From: JACCUZ01 sp038246575
Lineage (GTDB): Bacteria > Actinomycetota > Actinomycetes > JACCUZ01
Assembly (NCBI GenBank): GCA_038246575.1
Contig: JBBRVU010000008.1
Span: forward strand, 1 to 55,535
DNA length: 55,535 bases
Direction of reading: 5' to 3'
In this document: in pieces, positions 32,248 to 40,891 of the stretch
How the letters are laid out: every line of letters starts with the position of its first letter
How positions within the stretch are numbered: position 1 is the first letter of the stretch
Notes under the pieces: model-generated
The model's input: the letters and a program-made list of their open reading frames with translations, nothing else
Databases searched by the model: none
What the model was told of the DNA's origin: nothing
Translations under genes and position numbers: made by a program

Positions 32248-32918
32248 CCCGGGGCGGCAGCCGCGCCGACGACCCGGTCGGCCGGTGGCTGCGCGACCTG
32301 CGCCGTGCCGCCGACTGGCACCGACGACTGCTCGCCGCCGGACTGTTGGCCGGCGCCTTCGCCCTCGGCCTGCACACCCTGGCACCGGCCCCGCCGACCA
32401 CCGTGCCCGTCCTCGCCGCCGGTCGCGACCTCCCGGCCGGTCAGCTGCTGGCCCGCGCCGACGTCGCCGTGGTGCGTCGCACGCCCGACCAGGTCCCGTC
32501 GGGCGCACTGCGCAACTTCGGCGCCGCGACGGGCGCCACCCTCGTCTCGGGCGTACGCCGTGGTGAGCTCCTGACCGATGCCCGGCTGCTCGGGGCAGGT
32601 GCGATCTCCGACCTCGGCCACGGACTGGTCGCCACACCGGTGCGGATCGCCGACGCCGTGTCCGTGGCGCTGGTGCGGCCGGGTGACCTGGTGGATGTCC
32701 TGGCGGCAGGCTCCGGCGAGGGCGCCACGGGCGGGTCAGCACGACTGGTCGCAGCGTCGGCGCGTGTCCTTCTCGTGCCACGCGCGGACGGCGCGCGTGC
32801 GACGGCGTCCTTCGGCGAAGGTGCGCTCGTGCTGCTCGCGACGAGCGGTCAGACAGCGGCCCGACTGGCGGGCGCCGCAGTGACCGATCGACTCTCCATC
32901 GTGCTGCTCGGTGGGTGA
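32244..32918 (+). CDS. SAF-domain protein (CpaB/RcpC-like), membrane-anchored
   Basis: The 224-residue protein has one helix near the N-terminus (about residues 28-48), then a SAF domain VPVLAAGRDLPAGQLLARADVAVVR and a second part similar to CpaB/RcpC of Flp pilus assembly (RIADAVSVALVRPGDLVDVLAAG). CpaB shapes the outer face of the pilus machine in Gram-negatives; in actinobacteria such proteins often stand alone next to mscL with unknown role. The 4-bp overlap with mtnP and the 54-bp gap to mscL suggest one transcript. Confidence 0.85.
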   Translation: MTRGGSRADDPVGRWLRDLRRAADWHRRLLAAGLLAGAFALGLHTLAPAPPTTVPVLAAGRDLPAGQLLARADVAVVRRTPDQVPSGALRNFGAATGATLVSGVRRGELLTDARLLGAGAISDLGHGLVATPVRIADAVSVALVRPGDLVDVLAAGSGEGATGGSARLVAASARVLLVPRADGARATASFGEGALVLLATSGQTAARLAGAAVTDRLSIVLLGG

Positions 32919-32972
32919 CAGACCCGCCACGGTCTGACAGCGTGAAGGGTCTACCCATCGAAAGGCTGCGCA

Positions 32973-33359
32973 ATGCTCAAGGGATTCAAGGACTTCCTGC
33001 TCCGCGGAAACGTCGTCGATCTCGCTGTCGCGGTCGTCATCGGTGTCGCATTCGGCGCCGTCATCACCGCTTTCGCCGACGACTTCATCGGCGGACTGAT
33101 CGGCGCGCTCGGCGGCAGCCCCGACTTCGGCAGGGCCGGGTTCGAGGCGAACGGCAGCCCGGTCATCATCGGGTCGACACTCACCGCGCTCATCAACTTC
33201 ATCATCGTCGCGGCGGTGATCTACTTCGTGGTCGTCATCCCGATGAACAAGCTGATGGCGATGCGCAAGACGGGTGAGGAGCCCGAGGTCGAGGCACCGG
33301 GCGAAGAGGTGTTGCTGCTGCAGGAGATCCGCGACCTGCTCAAGACCCGCCAGCTCTGA
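32973..33359 (+). CDS. mscL: Large-conductance mechanosensitive channel MscL
   Basis: The 128-residue channel opens under membrane tension to release osmolytes on hypo-osmotic shock. It has the amphipathic N-terminus MLKGFKDFLLRGNVVDLAVAVVIGVAFGAVITAFADD forming S1 and TM1, an external loop with the usual NGSP area, TM2 (LTALINFIIVAAVIYFVVVIP) and a cytoplasmic helix EEVLLLQEIRDLLK. Length matches other actinobacterial MscL. A ribosome-binding AAAGG lies a few bases upstream (32960-32964). Confidence 0.97.
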   Translation: MLKGFKDFLLRGNVVDLAVAVVIGVAFGAVITAFADDFIGGLIGALGGSPDFGRAGFEANGSPVIIGSTLTALINFIIVAAVIYFVVVIPMNKLMAMRKTGEEPEVEAPGEEVLLLQEIRDLLKTRQL

Positions 33360-33360
33360 G

Positions 33361-33507
33361 TCACCAGTGCGGCGGTTTCTCCCGGCGCAGCCGTTCGAGG
33401 TCGGCCTCCTCGTCGTTGCCGGTCTCGTCCTCGCCCCAGCCCCGGTCGGTGTCGTCGGACGTCTGCTCAGGCAGCACCTCGTCGTCGTACCCCGGCCGCT
33501 CGCTCAC
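33361..33507 (-). CDS. Small acidic hypothetical protein (48 residues)
   Basis: A 147-nt frame opposite to mscL starts at GTG 33507 and ends at TGA, one base after the mscL stop. It translates to a very acidic protein beginning VSERPGYDDEVLPEQTSDD and ending ERLRREKPPHW. This DEE-rich layout with an Arg-rich stretch and a terminal PPHW is, as I recall, a recurring small actinobacterial protein of unknown function found at this position. There is no membrane segment. It faces the sulfotransferase gene divergently across 89 bp. Confidence 0.7.
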   Translation of the reverse strand: MSERPGYDDEVLPEQTSDDTDRGWGEDETGNDEEADLERLRREKPPHW

Positions 33508-33596
33508 CCCACCAGGGTAGCCACCGGGACTCACCGCCCCGGCTCGTTAGGCTGCCGTCGCAACCCAAGGAGAGCGAGGCCACGAGTGGGCAACCG

Positions 33597-34499
33597 GTGA
33601 GCGTGTCGAGCGGCGCCCGTCGACTGGCGGCCGGTGCCGCGCGACGGCTGGGCGCCAGCGGGCGCGGTGGCTCGGCGGGCAGCGCAGAGCTCGAGCGCAG
33701 GCTGGTCAAGGCACGAGCCGACCGGGAGGCCACCCGCACCAAGCTGGCCAAGGTGTCCAAGGCCAGGGATGGCTTCCGGGAGCGAGTCGATGCTCTGACC
33801 GCCGAGCTCGAGCAGGAACGCGGGCAGCGAGCCGCCGCGAGCGGTCGAGACCGCCCCGACCTGTCCTACCTGTTCGTGGTGACCTACGGGCGCTCCGGCT
33901 CGACCCTGCTGCAGGGCATCCTCTCTGCGACGCCGGGCGTGATGATCCGCGGTGAGAACGGTGGCGTCCTCCAGCAGCTGTTCACGTTCCACGACACCGT
34001 CCGTGGCCATCAGACCCGGCTGGCTCGCCCCGAGCCGCTGCCACCGACCCATCCGTGGTGGGGCGTCGACGGCTACCCGGAGACGACCGCGCTGCGCGAG
34101 CTGCGACTGCTCATGCTGGAGACCGTCCTACGCCCCGCTCCGGACACCCGAGTCGTCGGCTTCAAGGAGATCAGCTGGCTGCCCGAACGGCTGCCGGACT
34201 ATCTCGGGTTCGTACGCGCCGTCTTCCCGGGTGCGCGGTTCATCCTCAACACCCGCAACCTCGACGACGTCGCGCAGAGCAAGTGGTGGGCCGACCGCCC
34301 GGATGCTCGTTCGGAGCTGACGACGATGGAGGAGCAGTATGTCGAGGCGGTGACCGACCTTGGCGACGCGGCCTATCGCGTGCACTACGACGACTGGGTC
34401 GCGGACCCGTCGGCGCTGCGCGGTCTGTTCGAGTGGCTCGGCGAGGACTTCGACGAGGCGCGGGTGCGCGCGGTCATGGACGTCCCACACTCCTACTGA
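33597..34499 (+). CDS. Sulfotransferase family protein with N-terminal coiled coil
   Basis: The 300-residue protein has a charged, heptad-rich segment at about residues 30-80 (ERRLVKARADREATRTKLAKVSKARDGFRERV) likely to be coiled coil, then a PAPS-dependent sulfotransferase domain. The 5'-phosphosulfate loop YGRSGSTLLQGIL (about residues 97-109) and the FKEISWLPERL and FILNTRNLDDVAQSKW segments fit the family. Such enzymes sulfate glycolipids, glycans or trehalose in actinobacteria; the acceptor is unknown. Start is GTG 33597. It converges with the SDR gene 36 bp away. Confidence 0.85.
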   Translation: MSVSSGARRLAAGAARRLGASGRGGSAGSAELERRLVKARADREATRTKLAKVSKARDGFRERVDALTAELEQERGQRAAASGRDRPDLSYLFVVTYGRSGSTLLQGILSATPGVMIRGENGGVLQQLFTFHDTVRGHQTRLARPEPLPPTHPWWGVDGYPETTALRELRLLMLETVLRPAPDTRVVGFKEISWLPERLPDYLGFVRAVFPGARFILNTRNLDDVAQSKWWADRPDARSELTTMEEQYVEAVTDLGDAAYRVHYDDWVADPSALRGLFEWLGEDFDEARVRAVMDVPHSY

Positions 34500-34535
34500 C
34501 CTGTGCGTGGCGCGCGTGGTGCCCACCGACCCAGG

Positions 34536-35303
34536 TCAGGCCGGCGGGTCGAAGCGACCGTCGACCGCCGTCCATCCACCATCGACGTAGAGCACCGACC
34601 CGGTCACGAAGCTCGACGCGTCGGAGGCGAGGTAGACCACCGCGCCGGCCATCTCGTCGCCGCGGGCCCACCGGCCCAGTGCGCTCTTGTCCGCGTACGC
34701 GTCGTGCCACTCCTGGTCGGCCTGGATCTGCGCGGTGAGAGGCGTCTCCACGACACCAGGTGCGATCGCATTCGCCCGCACGCCGGCTGGGCCCAGCTCT
34801 GCCGCTGCGGTACGCAGCAGCTGCACGAGCCCGGCCTTCGACGCGGCATACACGCCCTGCCCCGGCTCCACCGTCACCGCCCGGATCGAGGAGAACCCGA
34901 TGATGCTGCCGCGGCCGCGCTCGGCCATCCCTGCCCCGAACGCGCGGATGAGATCGAAGGAGGCTCGCAGGTTCAGCGACATCACCCGGTCGTACTCCTC
35001 GGAGGTGTAGTCGACCAGACGCTTGCGCACGTTGGTGGCCGCCGTGAAGACGAGCACGTCAACGGGTCCAACCTCTGCCGGTGCACACGCGACGGCAGCA
35101 CCGTCGAGCACGTCGAGGGCGTAGGCCGTGAGGCCGTCACCGGAGGCTGCCGTCTGAGTGGCTGCGCTCGTGTCGCGGTCGGCGCAGACCACCGTGGCAC
35201 CGTGCGCGGCCAGTGCCAGCGCCGCCTCACGTCCGATGCCGCTGCCGGCTCCCACGACCAGTGCGCGACGCCCGTCCAGCCGGAACAGTGTCGAGTAGTC
35301 CAC
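34536..35303 (-). CDS. SDR family NAD(P)-dependent oxidoreductase
   Basis: The 255-residue short-chain dehydrogenase has the cofactor motif VVGAGSGIGREAAL, the active-site Ser in IGFSSIRAV, and YAASK (Tyr, Lys) after it. ADRDTS after the second strand carries an acidic residue that favours NAD over NADP. It oxidises or reduces an alcohol/ketone in the catabolic operon; the substrate cannot be read. It starts 4 bp after the aldehyde dehydrogenase stop and is the last gene of the ten-gene run. Confidence 0.92.
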   Translation of the reverse strand: MDYSTLFRLDGRRALVVGAGSGIGREAALALAAHGATVVCADRDTSAATQTAASGDGLTAYALDVLDGAAVACAPAEVGPVDVLVFTAATNVRKRLVDYTSEEYDRVMSLNLRASFDLIRAFGAGMAERGRGSIIGFSSIRAVTVEPGQGVYAASKAGLVQLLRTAAAELGPAGVRANAIAPGVVETPLTAQIQADQEWHDAYADKSALGRWARGDEMAGAVVYLASDASSFVTGSVLYVDGGWTAVDGRFDPPA

Positions 35304-35307
35304 CTCG

Positions 35308-36768
35308 TCAGCCCTTCGTTGTCGGGCGGATGATCGCCATCCGCGTGACCGTCAGCTCTTCCATCGCGAAGCGCGGCCCCTCGCGACCCACGCCCGAGTC
35401 CTTCACTCCGCCGTACGGCATGGTGTCCGACCGGAAGCCGGGAACCTCGTTGACCACGACGCCGCCGACCTCGATGCGGTCGATGGCGTCGTACGCCGTT
35501 TGCAGCGACGAGGTGAAGACGCTGGCGTGCAGGCCGTAGCGCGAGGCGTTGACCACGTCATAGGCAGCGGCAATGTTGCCGACGGTCTGCACACAGACCA
35601 CCGGACCGAAGATCTCTTCGCTCCAGGCATCAACCGAGTCGGGGACGTCGGCCAGCAGCGTCGGGCTGATCGCTCGCCCTGATGCCGCTCCACCGGTCAG
35701 CAGAGTGGCTCCGGCATCGACTGCCGCTCGAACCCAACCCAGAACCCGCTCGGTCGAGCGCTCGTCGATCAACGCGGAGACCCGGGTCGGCTCCGCACGC
35801 GGGTCGCCGACGACCACCGTGTCCATCCGCTGCCGCAGCCGCTCCAGGAAAGGGGCGCGCACCGTCTCGACGACAACGACTCGCTGGACACTGATGCATG
35901 CCTGCCCGGAGGCGTAGTAGCCGCCGCGGACGACCGCGTCGGCGGCCGCGTCCAGGTCGGCATCGGCGGCGACGACGAGAGCGGAGTTCGAGCCGAGCTC
36001 GAGCAGCACCTTGGTCGGTGCGGCATCCCGGGCGATCGCATGACCGACAGCTGCTGACCCCGTGAAGGACACCGCTCCAATCCGCCGGTCCGTCGTGAGC
36101 GCGACTCCGACGTCCGCGTCCCCGGTCACCAGCTGCACGGCGGCGCGCGGAGCGCCTGCTTCGGCGAGGGCCTCCCGCACGGCGTGCACCAGCCACAGCG
36201 TCGCGAGTGGCGTCTGCGGCGCGGGTTTGGCAATGATCGGGCAGCCCGCCGCCAACGCGGGTGCGATCTTGTGCGCGGCAAGCAGCAGCGGGTAGTTGAA
36301 CCCCGCGATGCCGACCACCACCCCGATCGGCTTGCGCACCCAGAACCCGTGCAGGCCCTCCCCACTGGGCAACAGGTCCAGCGGCACCGTCTCCCCGTGC
36401 AGGCGCGCCACCTCCTCGGCCGCCGTCTCGATGGTCAGCAGGGTGCGGGCCACCTCCACGCGGCAGTCGACCAGCGGCTTGCCCGTCTCGAGGACCAGCA
36501 GCCGCTCGAGCTCCTCCCGCGCCGCGGTCAGCGCGGTATGCGTCGCCCGCAGCGCGGCGCGGCGCACGTGCGAGGGGAGCCGGCCCACCACGTCGCGCAC
36601 TGCGAGGGCCTCGTCCAGCGCGATTGCCGCGATGGAGACGTCCCCCACGGGTGCCTCGGCGACCAGCGAGCCGTCGTAGGGGAACACGACGTTCGCGGTG
36701 GCGGGCGCCGGCAGCCACTTCTCGCCGACAGGTAGGCCCGGGGGGTACGGCGGGTCGAAAGCGGTCAT
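35308..36768 (-). CDS. Aldehyde dehydrogenase family protein
   Basis: The 486-residue enzyme has the full ALDH fold: cofactor/oxyanion segment VVVGIAGFNYPLLLAAHKIAPALAAGCPIIAKPAPQTP, GAVSFTGSAAVG, catalytic Glu in LLELGSNSALVV and catalytic Cys in GGYYASGQACISVQR. The motif reads ELGS rather than the usual ELGG. EEIFGPVVCV near the end is also typical. It oxidises an aldehyde to an acid with NAD(P). The start ATG 36768 overlaps the P1 hydrolase stop by 4 bp; the upstream extension is a shadow. Context suggests a semialdehyde product from the hydrolase steps. Confidence 0.93.
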   Translation of the reverse strand: MTAFDPPYPPGLPVGEKWLPAPATANVVFPYDGSLVAEAPVGDVSIAAIALDEALAVRDVVGRLPSHVRRAALRATHTALTAAREELERLLVLETGKPLVDCRVEVARTLLTIETAAEEVARLHGETVPLDLLPSGEGLHGFWVRKPIGVVVGIAGFNYPLLLAAHKIAPALAAGCPIIAKPAPQTPLATLWLVHAVREALAEAGAPRAAVQLVTGDADVGVALTTDRRIGAVSFTGSAAVGHAIARDAAPTKVLLELGSNSALVVAADADLDAAADAVVRGGYYASGQACISVQRVVVVETVRAPFLERLRQRMDTVVVGDPRAEPTRVSALIDERSTERVLGWVRAAVDAGATLLTGGAASGRAISPTLLADVPDSVDAWSEEIFGPVVCVQTVGNIAAAYDVVNASRYGLHASVFTSSLQTAYDAIDRIEVGGVVVNEVPGFRSDTMPYGGVKDSGVGREGPRFAMEELTVTRMAIIRPTTKG

Positions 36769-37832
36769 CCCGACTCCTCTGCGGTGAAAGCCGACGGGAA
36801 CGCGTCGCGGTAGGAGCGCATGCGCCCGGCCGGGGTCTCGACTGTGGTCGCCGCCAGCACACCGTGCACGACCGCCCGGGTGAAGCAGTCGCCTGCGGCG
36901 ACAAGGATCGCGTGGAAAGCCATGACCTCGGCGGTCGGCCCGACGCCGGTCGCAAGCGTGAACACGGTGTCGCCGTCGAACATCGTGTGGACCGGGTTGA
37001 TCGCCCGGGCCAGCCCGTCGTGACCGATGCCCGCGAGCTTGGCGCACTGCGCCTTGGTCAGTGAGGCGTCAGTGGCGAGGACGCCGATGGTGGTTGCCAA
37101 CGGCTGGCCGGGCTGCCCCGCCTGCGCCGCCGCATCGAGCGCAGCCGCGAGGTCGACCGCGCCGGGACTGCGCAGACCCGAAACCTCGCCCTCGAGCAGG
37201 TGCCGCGCGCCGAGCAGGTCGCCAGTGCGCACGTCGACCGCTGACCCGACCGCGTTGACGACCGCAAGCGCCGCGACCACCGTGCCGTCCGCAAGCGTGA
37301 CGCTCGCCGAGCCGACCCCGCCCTTGAGACCGCCGACCTTCGCCCCGGTCCCCGCGCCGACGCAACCCTGCGCGACTGCGCCGCCGGCCGCGGCGTCGTA
37401 GGCGGCGTGGCCGAAGGACAGGTCCGGCCTGGCGGCGACGTCACCGCCCCGGCCGAGGTCGAAGACGACCGCTGCCGGCACGATCGGCACGACCGCTCCC
37501 CCGTCACCGACCGGGAATCCGACGCCCGCGTCTGCAAGCCGGCCCATGACGCCATCTGCGGTGGCGAGCCCGAAGGCGCTGCCACCGCTGAGGACCACGG
37601 CGTGCACGCGCTCGACGAGGTTGCGCGGGTCGAGCAGGTCGGTCTCGCGAGTTCCCGGCCCGCCGCCGCGGACATCAACCCCACCGACTGCCCCGCCGGG
37701 TGGTGTCAGCACGACGGTGGTGCCCGACAACCAGCCGTCACCGATCTGTTGGTGGTGACCGACGCGGAGGCCGGCCACATCGACGAGGCTGTTCGTCGGG
37801 CCGGGTCGTACCTCGATTGTCAGCTCGGTCAT
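36765..37832 (-). CDS. P1 family peptidase (DmpA/NylC-type N-terminal nucleophile hydrolase)
   Basis: The 355-residue precursor belongs to the P1 (S58) family, which self-cleaves into alpha and beta chains to expose a Ser or Thr nucleophile. HAVVLSGGSAFGLATADGVMGRLADAGVGFP and GAGTGAKVGGLKGGVGSAS are strongly conserved, and residues 246-256 (ATTIGVLATDA) lie where NylC has Thr267 and DmpA Ser250, so Thr247 or Thr248 is the likely nucleophile. Family members hydrolyse D- or beta-peptides or nylon oligomers. It lies in an operon with an ABC importer, M20 hydrolase and aldehyde dehydrogenase, fitting uptake and breakdown of an unusual amide. Confidence 0.9.
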   Translation of the reverse strand: MTELTIEVRPGPTNSLVDVAGLRVGHHQQIGDGWLSGTTVVLTPPGGAVGGVDVRGGGPGTRETDLLDPRNLVERVHAVVLSGGSAFGLATADGVMGRLADAGVGFPVGDGGAVVPIVPAAVVFDLGRGGDVAARPDLSFGHAAYDAAAGGAVAQGCVGAGTGAKVGGLKGGVGSASVTLADGTVVAALAVVNAVGSAVDVRTGDLLGARHLLEGEVSGLRSPGAVDLAAALDAAAQAGQPGQPLATTIGVLATDASLTKAQCAKLAGIGHDGLARAINPVHTMFDGDTVFTLATGVGPTAEVMAFHAILVAAGDCFTRAVVHGVLAATTVETPAGRMRSYRDAFPSAFTAEESG

Positions 37833-39055
37833 CGCTGGCTTCCGGAGAGGAAGACGCGTGCGGCTTCGAGGTAGACATGTGTCGCCGTGACCACATCAGC
37901 GACTGCCACGAACTCGTCGGCCTGGTGAGCGATCCACTTGCCTCCGGGTCCGTAGACGACGGTGGCCAAGCCCGCATCCCGGGTAAGGATCGTGCCGTCG
38001 GTGGCACCCGGCACACCGCCGTAGCGCGCCGGTTCGCCCGTGACGAACTCGTGCGCCGCGGCAAGTGCTGCGACCACGGGGTGATCGATGGCGGTGTCCA
38101 CGGGAGGGCGGTCGTCGACCACCTCGACCTCGACGCGGACCCCCGCAGGATCGGCCAGGGCATGCGCGGCCGACGTCACGTCGGCGACCAGCTGGTCGTG
38201 CTTGACGCCCGGGATGGTGCGCACGTCCAGGCACAGGACGGCTCGCGCCGGGATCACGTTGATCTGGTCGGTGTCCCCCGCAAGGAGCACTGTCGGGGTG
38301 AGGTAGGTCGGGCCCAGGTGCTCGTGCACGCCGTGCGCCTCGACCAGCCTGGTTTCGATGTCGGTGATCGCGGACACCAGAGCGGCGGCCACCGGCACCG
38401 GGTTGCGGGCGTGCTGGGGCATGGCCCCGTGTGCCATCGCCCCCGTCAGCGCGATCTTGATCCGGACCGCGCCCTTCGCTGCGGCGCAGATCTCGCCCTC
38501 CTCGGGCTCGCAGACCACCACGCCGTCGATCTGGCCACCGATCTGCTCGCGCCACGTGCGCGCGAAGTGCTTGGCGCCGAGCATCAGCCCCTCCTCGTCG
38601 ACCAACGCGGCAACGACGACCCGGCCGGGGAACGGGCCGTTGAGCTGCAGGGCCCGCACAGCGTGCAGCATCGCGGCGACCCCGGACTTCATGTCCGCGC
38701 TGCCGCGGCCCCAGATCCGTCCGTCGCGCAGCTCGGCACCATAGGGGTCGACCGTCCACGCGTCCAGGTCCCCCTCGGTGACGACGTCGGTGTGGCCCTC
38801 GAACATCAGCGTCGGTCCCGCACCGCCGCCACCCTCGACGACGGCGACCACGTTGGGTCTTCCGGGTGCCACCTCCGTCACCTGAGGGTCCCAACCCCAC
38901 TCGCGCATGATGCGCACCACGATGTCCGCTGCCGGCGCCTCGCCCACTCCGCCGGCCGGGTCGTTGACGCTGCGGACGCGAACCAGCTCGCGGGTCAGCG
39001 CAACGACGCCGTCCTCGTCGACCTGCTGGCGTGCGTGGGTGGCGGTGTCGCTCAT
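37829..39055 (-). CDS. M20 family metallopeptidase / ArgE-DapE-type deacylase
   Basis: The 408-residue zinc hydrolase has the M20 metal ligands in FEGHTDVVTEGD (His, with catalytic Asp) and GRGSADMKSGVAAML (bridging Asp), and the general base in ALVDEEGLMLGAKH. The dimerisation domain follows (about 190-300). Relatives deacylate N-acyl amino acids or cut small peptides and N-carbamoyl compounds. Overlaps of 4 bp join it to the ABC ATPase upstream and the P1 hydrolase downstream, so the two hydrolases act on imported substrate in turn or on related amides. Confidence 0.93.
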   Translation of the reverse strand: MSDTATHARQQVDEDGVVALTRELVRVRSVNDPAGGVGEAPAADIVVRIMREWGWDPQVTEVAPGRPNVVAVVEGGGGAGPTLMFEGHTDVVTEGDLDAWTVDPYGAELRDGRIWGRGSADMKSGVAAMLHAVRALQLNGPFPGRVVVAALVDEEGLMLGAKHFARTWREQIGGQIDGVVVCEPEEGEICAAAKGAVRIKIALTGAMAHGAMPQHARNPVPVAAALVSAITDIETRLVEAHGVHEHLGPTYLTPTVLLAGDTDQINVIPARAVLCLDVRTIPGVKHDQLVADVTSAAHALADPAGVRVEVEVVDDRPPVDTAIDHPVVAALAAAHEFVTGEPARYGGVPGATDGTILTRDAGLATVVYGPGGKWIAHQADEFVAVADVVTATHVYLEAARVFLSGSQR

Positions 39056-39912
39056 GCAGACTCCCTGGTGGCTCCGGCGGCGAGGTCGCGGGTGCTGACG
39101 CCGGCAAGTGCCCGGCGAAGCGTCGGGATCGAGGAGACCAGCCGCTTCGTGTAGTCGTGCTGGGGGTCGTCATAGACGGCGGCCGTGGGCCCGGTCTCGA
39201 CGATCTCCCCGTCGTGGATGACCGCGACCGTGTCGCACACCCGGCGCACGACAGACAGGTCGTGCGAGACGAAGACCAGGGTGAGGTCCAGCTCGTCCAC
39301 GAGGTCGGAGACCAGATTAAGGACCTGGGCGCGCACGGACACGTCCAGCGCGCTGACCGGCTCGTCGGCGACCAGGATGTGCGGTCGCGGCGCGAGGGCG
39401 CGGGCGATCGAGATGCGTTGGCGCTGCCCGCCCGAGAACTGGTGCGGGTAGCGGTTGGCTGCCTCAGCTGACAGCCCGACGGCGCCGAGCAGCTCGGCCA
39501 CTCTCTGCTGGGGTGCTGCGTGGCCCTGCACGACGAGGGGCTCCGCAATGATGTCGCGCACCCGCATCCGCGGGTCGAGGGAGCCCATGGGGTCCTGGAA
39601 GACCAGTTGCATCCGCTCCCGCAACCCGCGCAGCTGACGCTCGGGGAGAGCGGTGATGTCGGTGCCCTCGACGTGCACCGTGCCCGATGTCGGACGGTCC
39701 AGCCCGGCGATGATGCGCAGGAGCGTCGACTTCCCGCACCCGGACTCACCGACGATCCCGAACCGCTGGCCGGCGGCGATCTCCAGGCTGACTCCGCGCA
39801 GCGCTTGGACGGTCGGGGCGGCTCGCATGGGCGACCTGCGCGGCCGCCGGTAGACCCGGGTGACGTCCCGGACGCTGACAGCGGCGACGTCGGTAGCGTC
39901 GGACTCAGTCAC
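39052..39912 (-). CDS. ABC transporter ATP-binding protein (DppF/OppF type)
   Basis: The predicted 286-residue ATPase has Walker A GESGCGKST, the ABC signature FSGGQRQR, Walker B ILVADEPVSALD and the H-loop SHDLSVV. It is the second ATPase of a dipeptide/oligopeptide-type importer; MRVRDIIAEPL fits the OppF class. GTG 39912 (VTESDATDV) is chosen over ATG 39927 because it overlaps the DppD stop by 8 bp with the usual short coupling. Confidence 0.93.
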   Translation of the reverse strand: MTESDATDVAAVSVRDVTRVYRRPRRSPMRAAPTVQALRGVSLEIAAGQRFGIVGESGCGKSTLLRIIAGLDRPTSGTVHVEGTDITALPERQLRGLRERMQLVFQDPMGSLDPRMRVRDIIAEPLVVQGHAAPQQRVAELLGAVGLSAEAANRYPHQFSGGQRQRISIARALAPRPHILVADEPVSALDVSVRAQVLNLVSDLVDELDLTLVFVSHDLSVVRRVCDTVAVIHDGEIVETGPTAAVYDDPQHDYTKRLVSSIPTLRRALAGVSTRDLAAGATRESA

Positions 39913-40891
39913 TTGCCACCTCCGCATCGGCGTCCACCGGATGGTGGCAGGCGAACCCGCGCGCGAGGTCCGGCCCGGTCCACTGCGGCGTGATGGCGCA
40001 GTCGTCCTGCGCGTTGGCGCAGCGGTTGCGGAACACGCAGCCGTCGGGGAACTGCCCCGCGGCGGGCACGGTGCCGGCGATGGTCCGCAGTCGACCGTGC
40101 TCGTCCACCGCCTCGAGGTCCGAGGCTGCGAGCAGCCCGGCGGTGTAGGGATGGCTCGGCGAGGTGAACACCTCGCGCACGGTGCCGGCCTCGACGACGG
40201 TGCCGCCGTACATCACCAGCACCCGCTGGCAGACCGTGGCCACGACGGCCAGGTCGTGGGTGATGAACAGCAGCGCGGCGTCGCGGGCTGCCGCGCCGGA
40301 GACGAGCACGTCGAGCACCTGCGCCTGCACCGTGACGTCGAGGGCGGTGGTGGGCTCGTCGCACACCAACAGCGAGGGGTCGTTGGCCAGAGCGATGGCG
40401 ATGACGACGCGTTGTCGCTGGCCACCGGAGAGCTGGTGGGGATAGGCCCGGACCGCCTGCTCCGGCTCGGGGATCTGCACCTGGCGTAGCAGCTCGACCG
40501 CGTCGGCGCGCGCGGCGGCTCGGTCGGGGCGGGTGCCGTGCAGCAACATCGTCTCGGCGATCTGGTCGCCGACGCGCATGGTTGGGTTGAGCGCGGTCAT
40601 CGGCTCCTGAAAGACCATGGCGACGTTTCGGCCGCGCACCCGAGCCAGCCGGCGCTCGCTCGCCCCGACGAGGTCGTGCTCGACGTCGTCGAGCCGCACC
40701 GACCCCGCGACCGTCAACCCCTCGTCGAGCAGCCCCATGACCGCGAGGGCGGTCAGCGACTTCCCGGAGCCGGACTCCCCGATCAGCCCCACACGCTCGC
40801 CGCGGCAGATGTCGAAACCGGCGACCCGGACGAGGTCGGTGTCGCGAACTCGCACGGAGAGGTCGCGCACCTCGAGCACCTGCTCACTCAT
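39905..40891 (-). CDS. ABC transporter ATP-binding protein (DppD/OppD type)
   Basis: The 328-residue ATPase has Walker A IGESGSGKSLTALAVMGLL, the signature QLSGGQRQRV, Walker B LLVCDEPTTALDVTVQAQVLD and H-loop THDLAVV. The C-terminal oligopeptide-ABC extension with Cys residues (DGCVFRNRCANAQDDCAITPQW, then FACHH) is typical of OppD/DppD and binds an iron-sulfur cluster in related proteins. Its ATG 40891 overlaps the DppC stop by 4 bp. It pairs with the OppF-type ATPase. Confidence 0.94.
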   Translation of the reverse strand: MSEQVLEVRDLSVRVRDTDLVRVAGFDICRGERVGLIGESGSGKSLTALAVMGLLDEGLTVAGSVRLDDVEHDLVGASERRLARVRGRNVAMVFQEPMTALNPTMRVGDQIAETMLLHGTRPDRAAARADAVELLRQVQIPEPEQAVRAYPHQLSGGQRQRVVIAIALANDPSLLVCDEPTTALDVTVQAQVLDVLVSGAAARDAALLFITHDLAVVATVCQRVLVMYGGTVVEAGTVREVFTSPSHPYTAGLLAASDLEAVDEHGRLRTIAGTVPAAGQFPDGCVFRNRCANAQDDCAITPQWTGPDLARGFACHHPVDADAEVASD

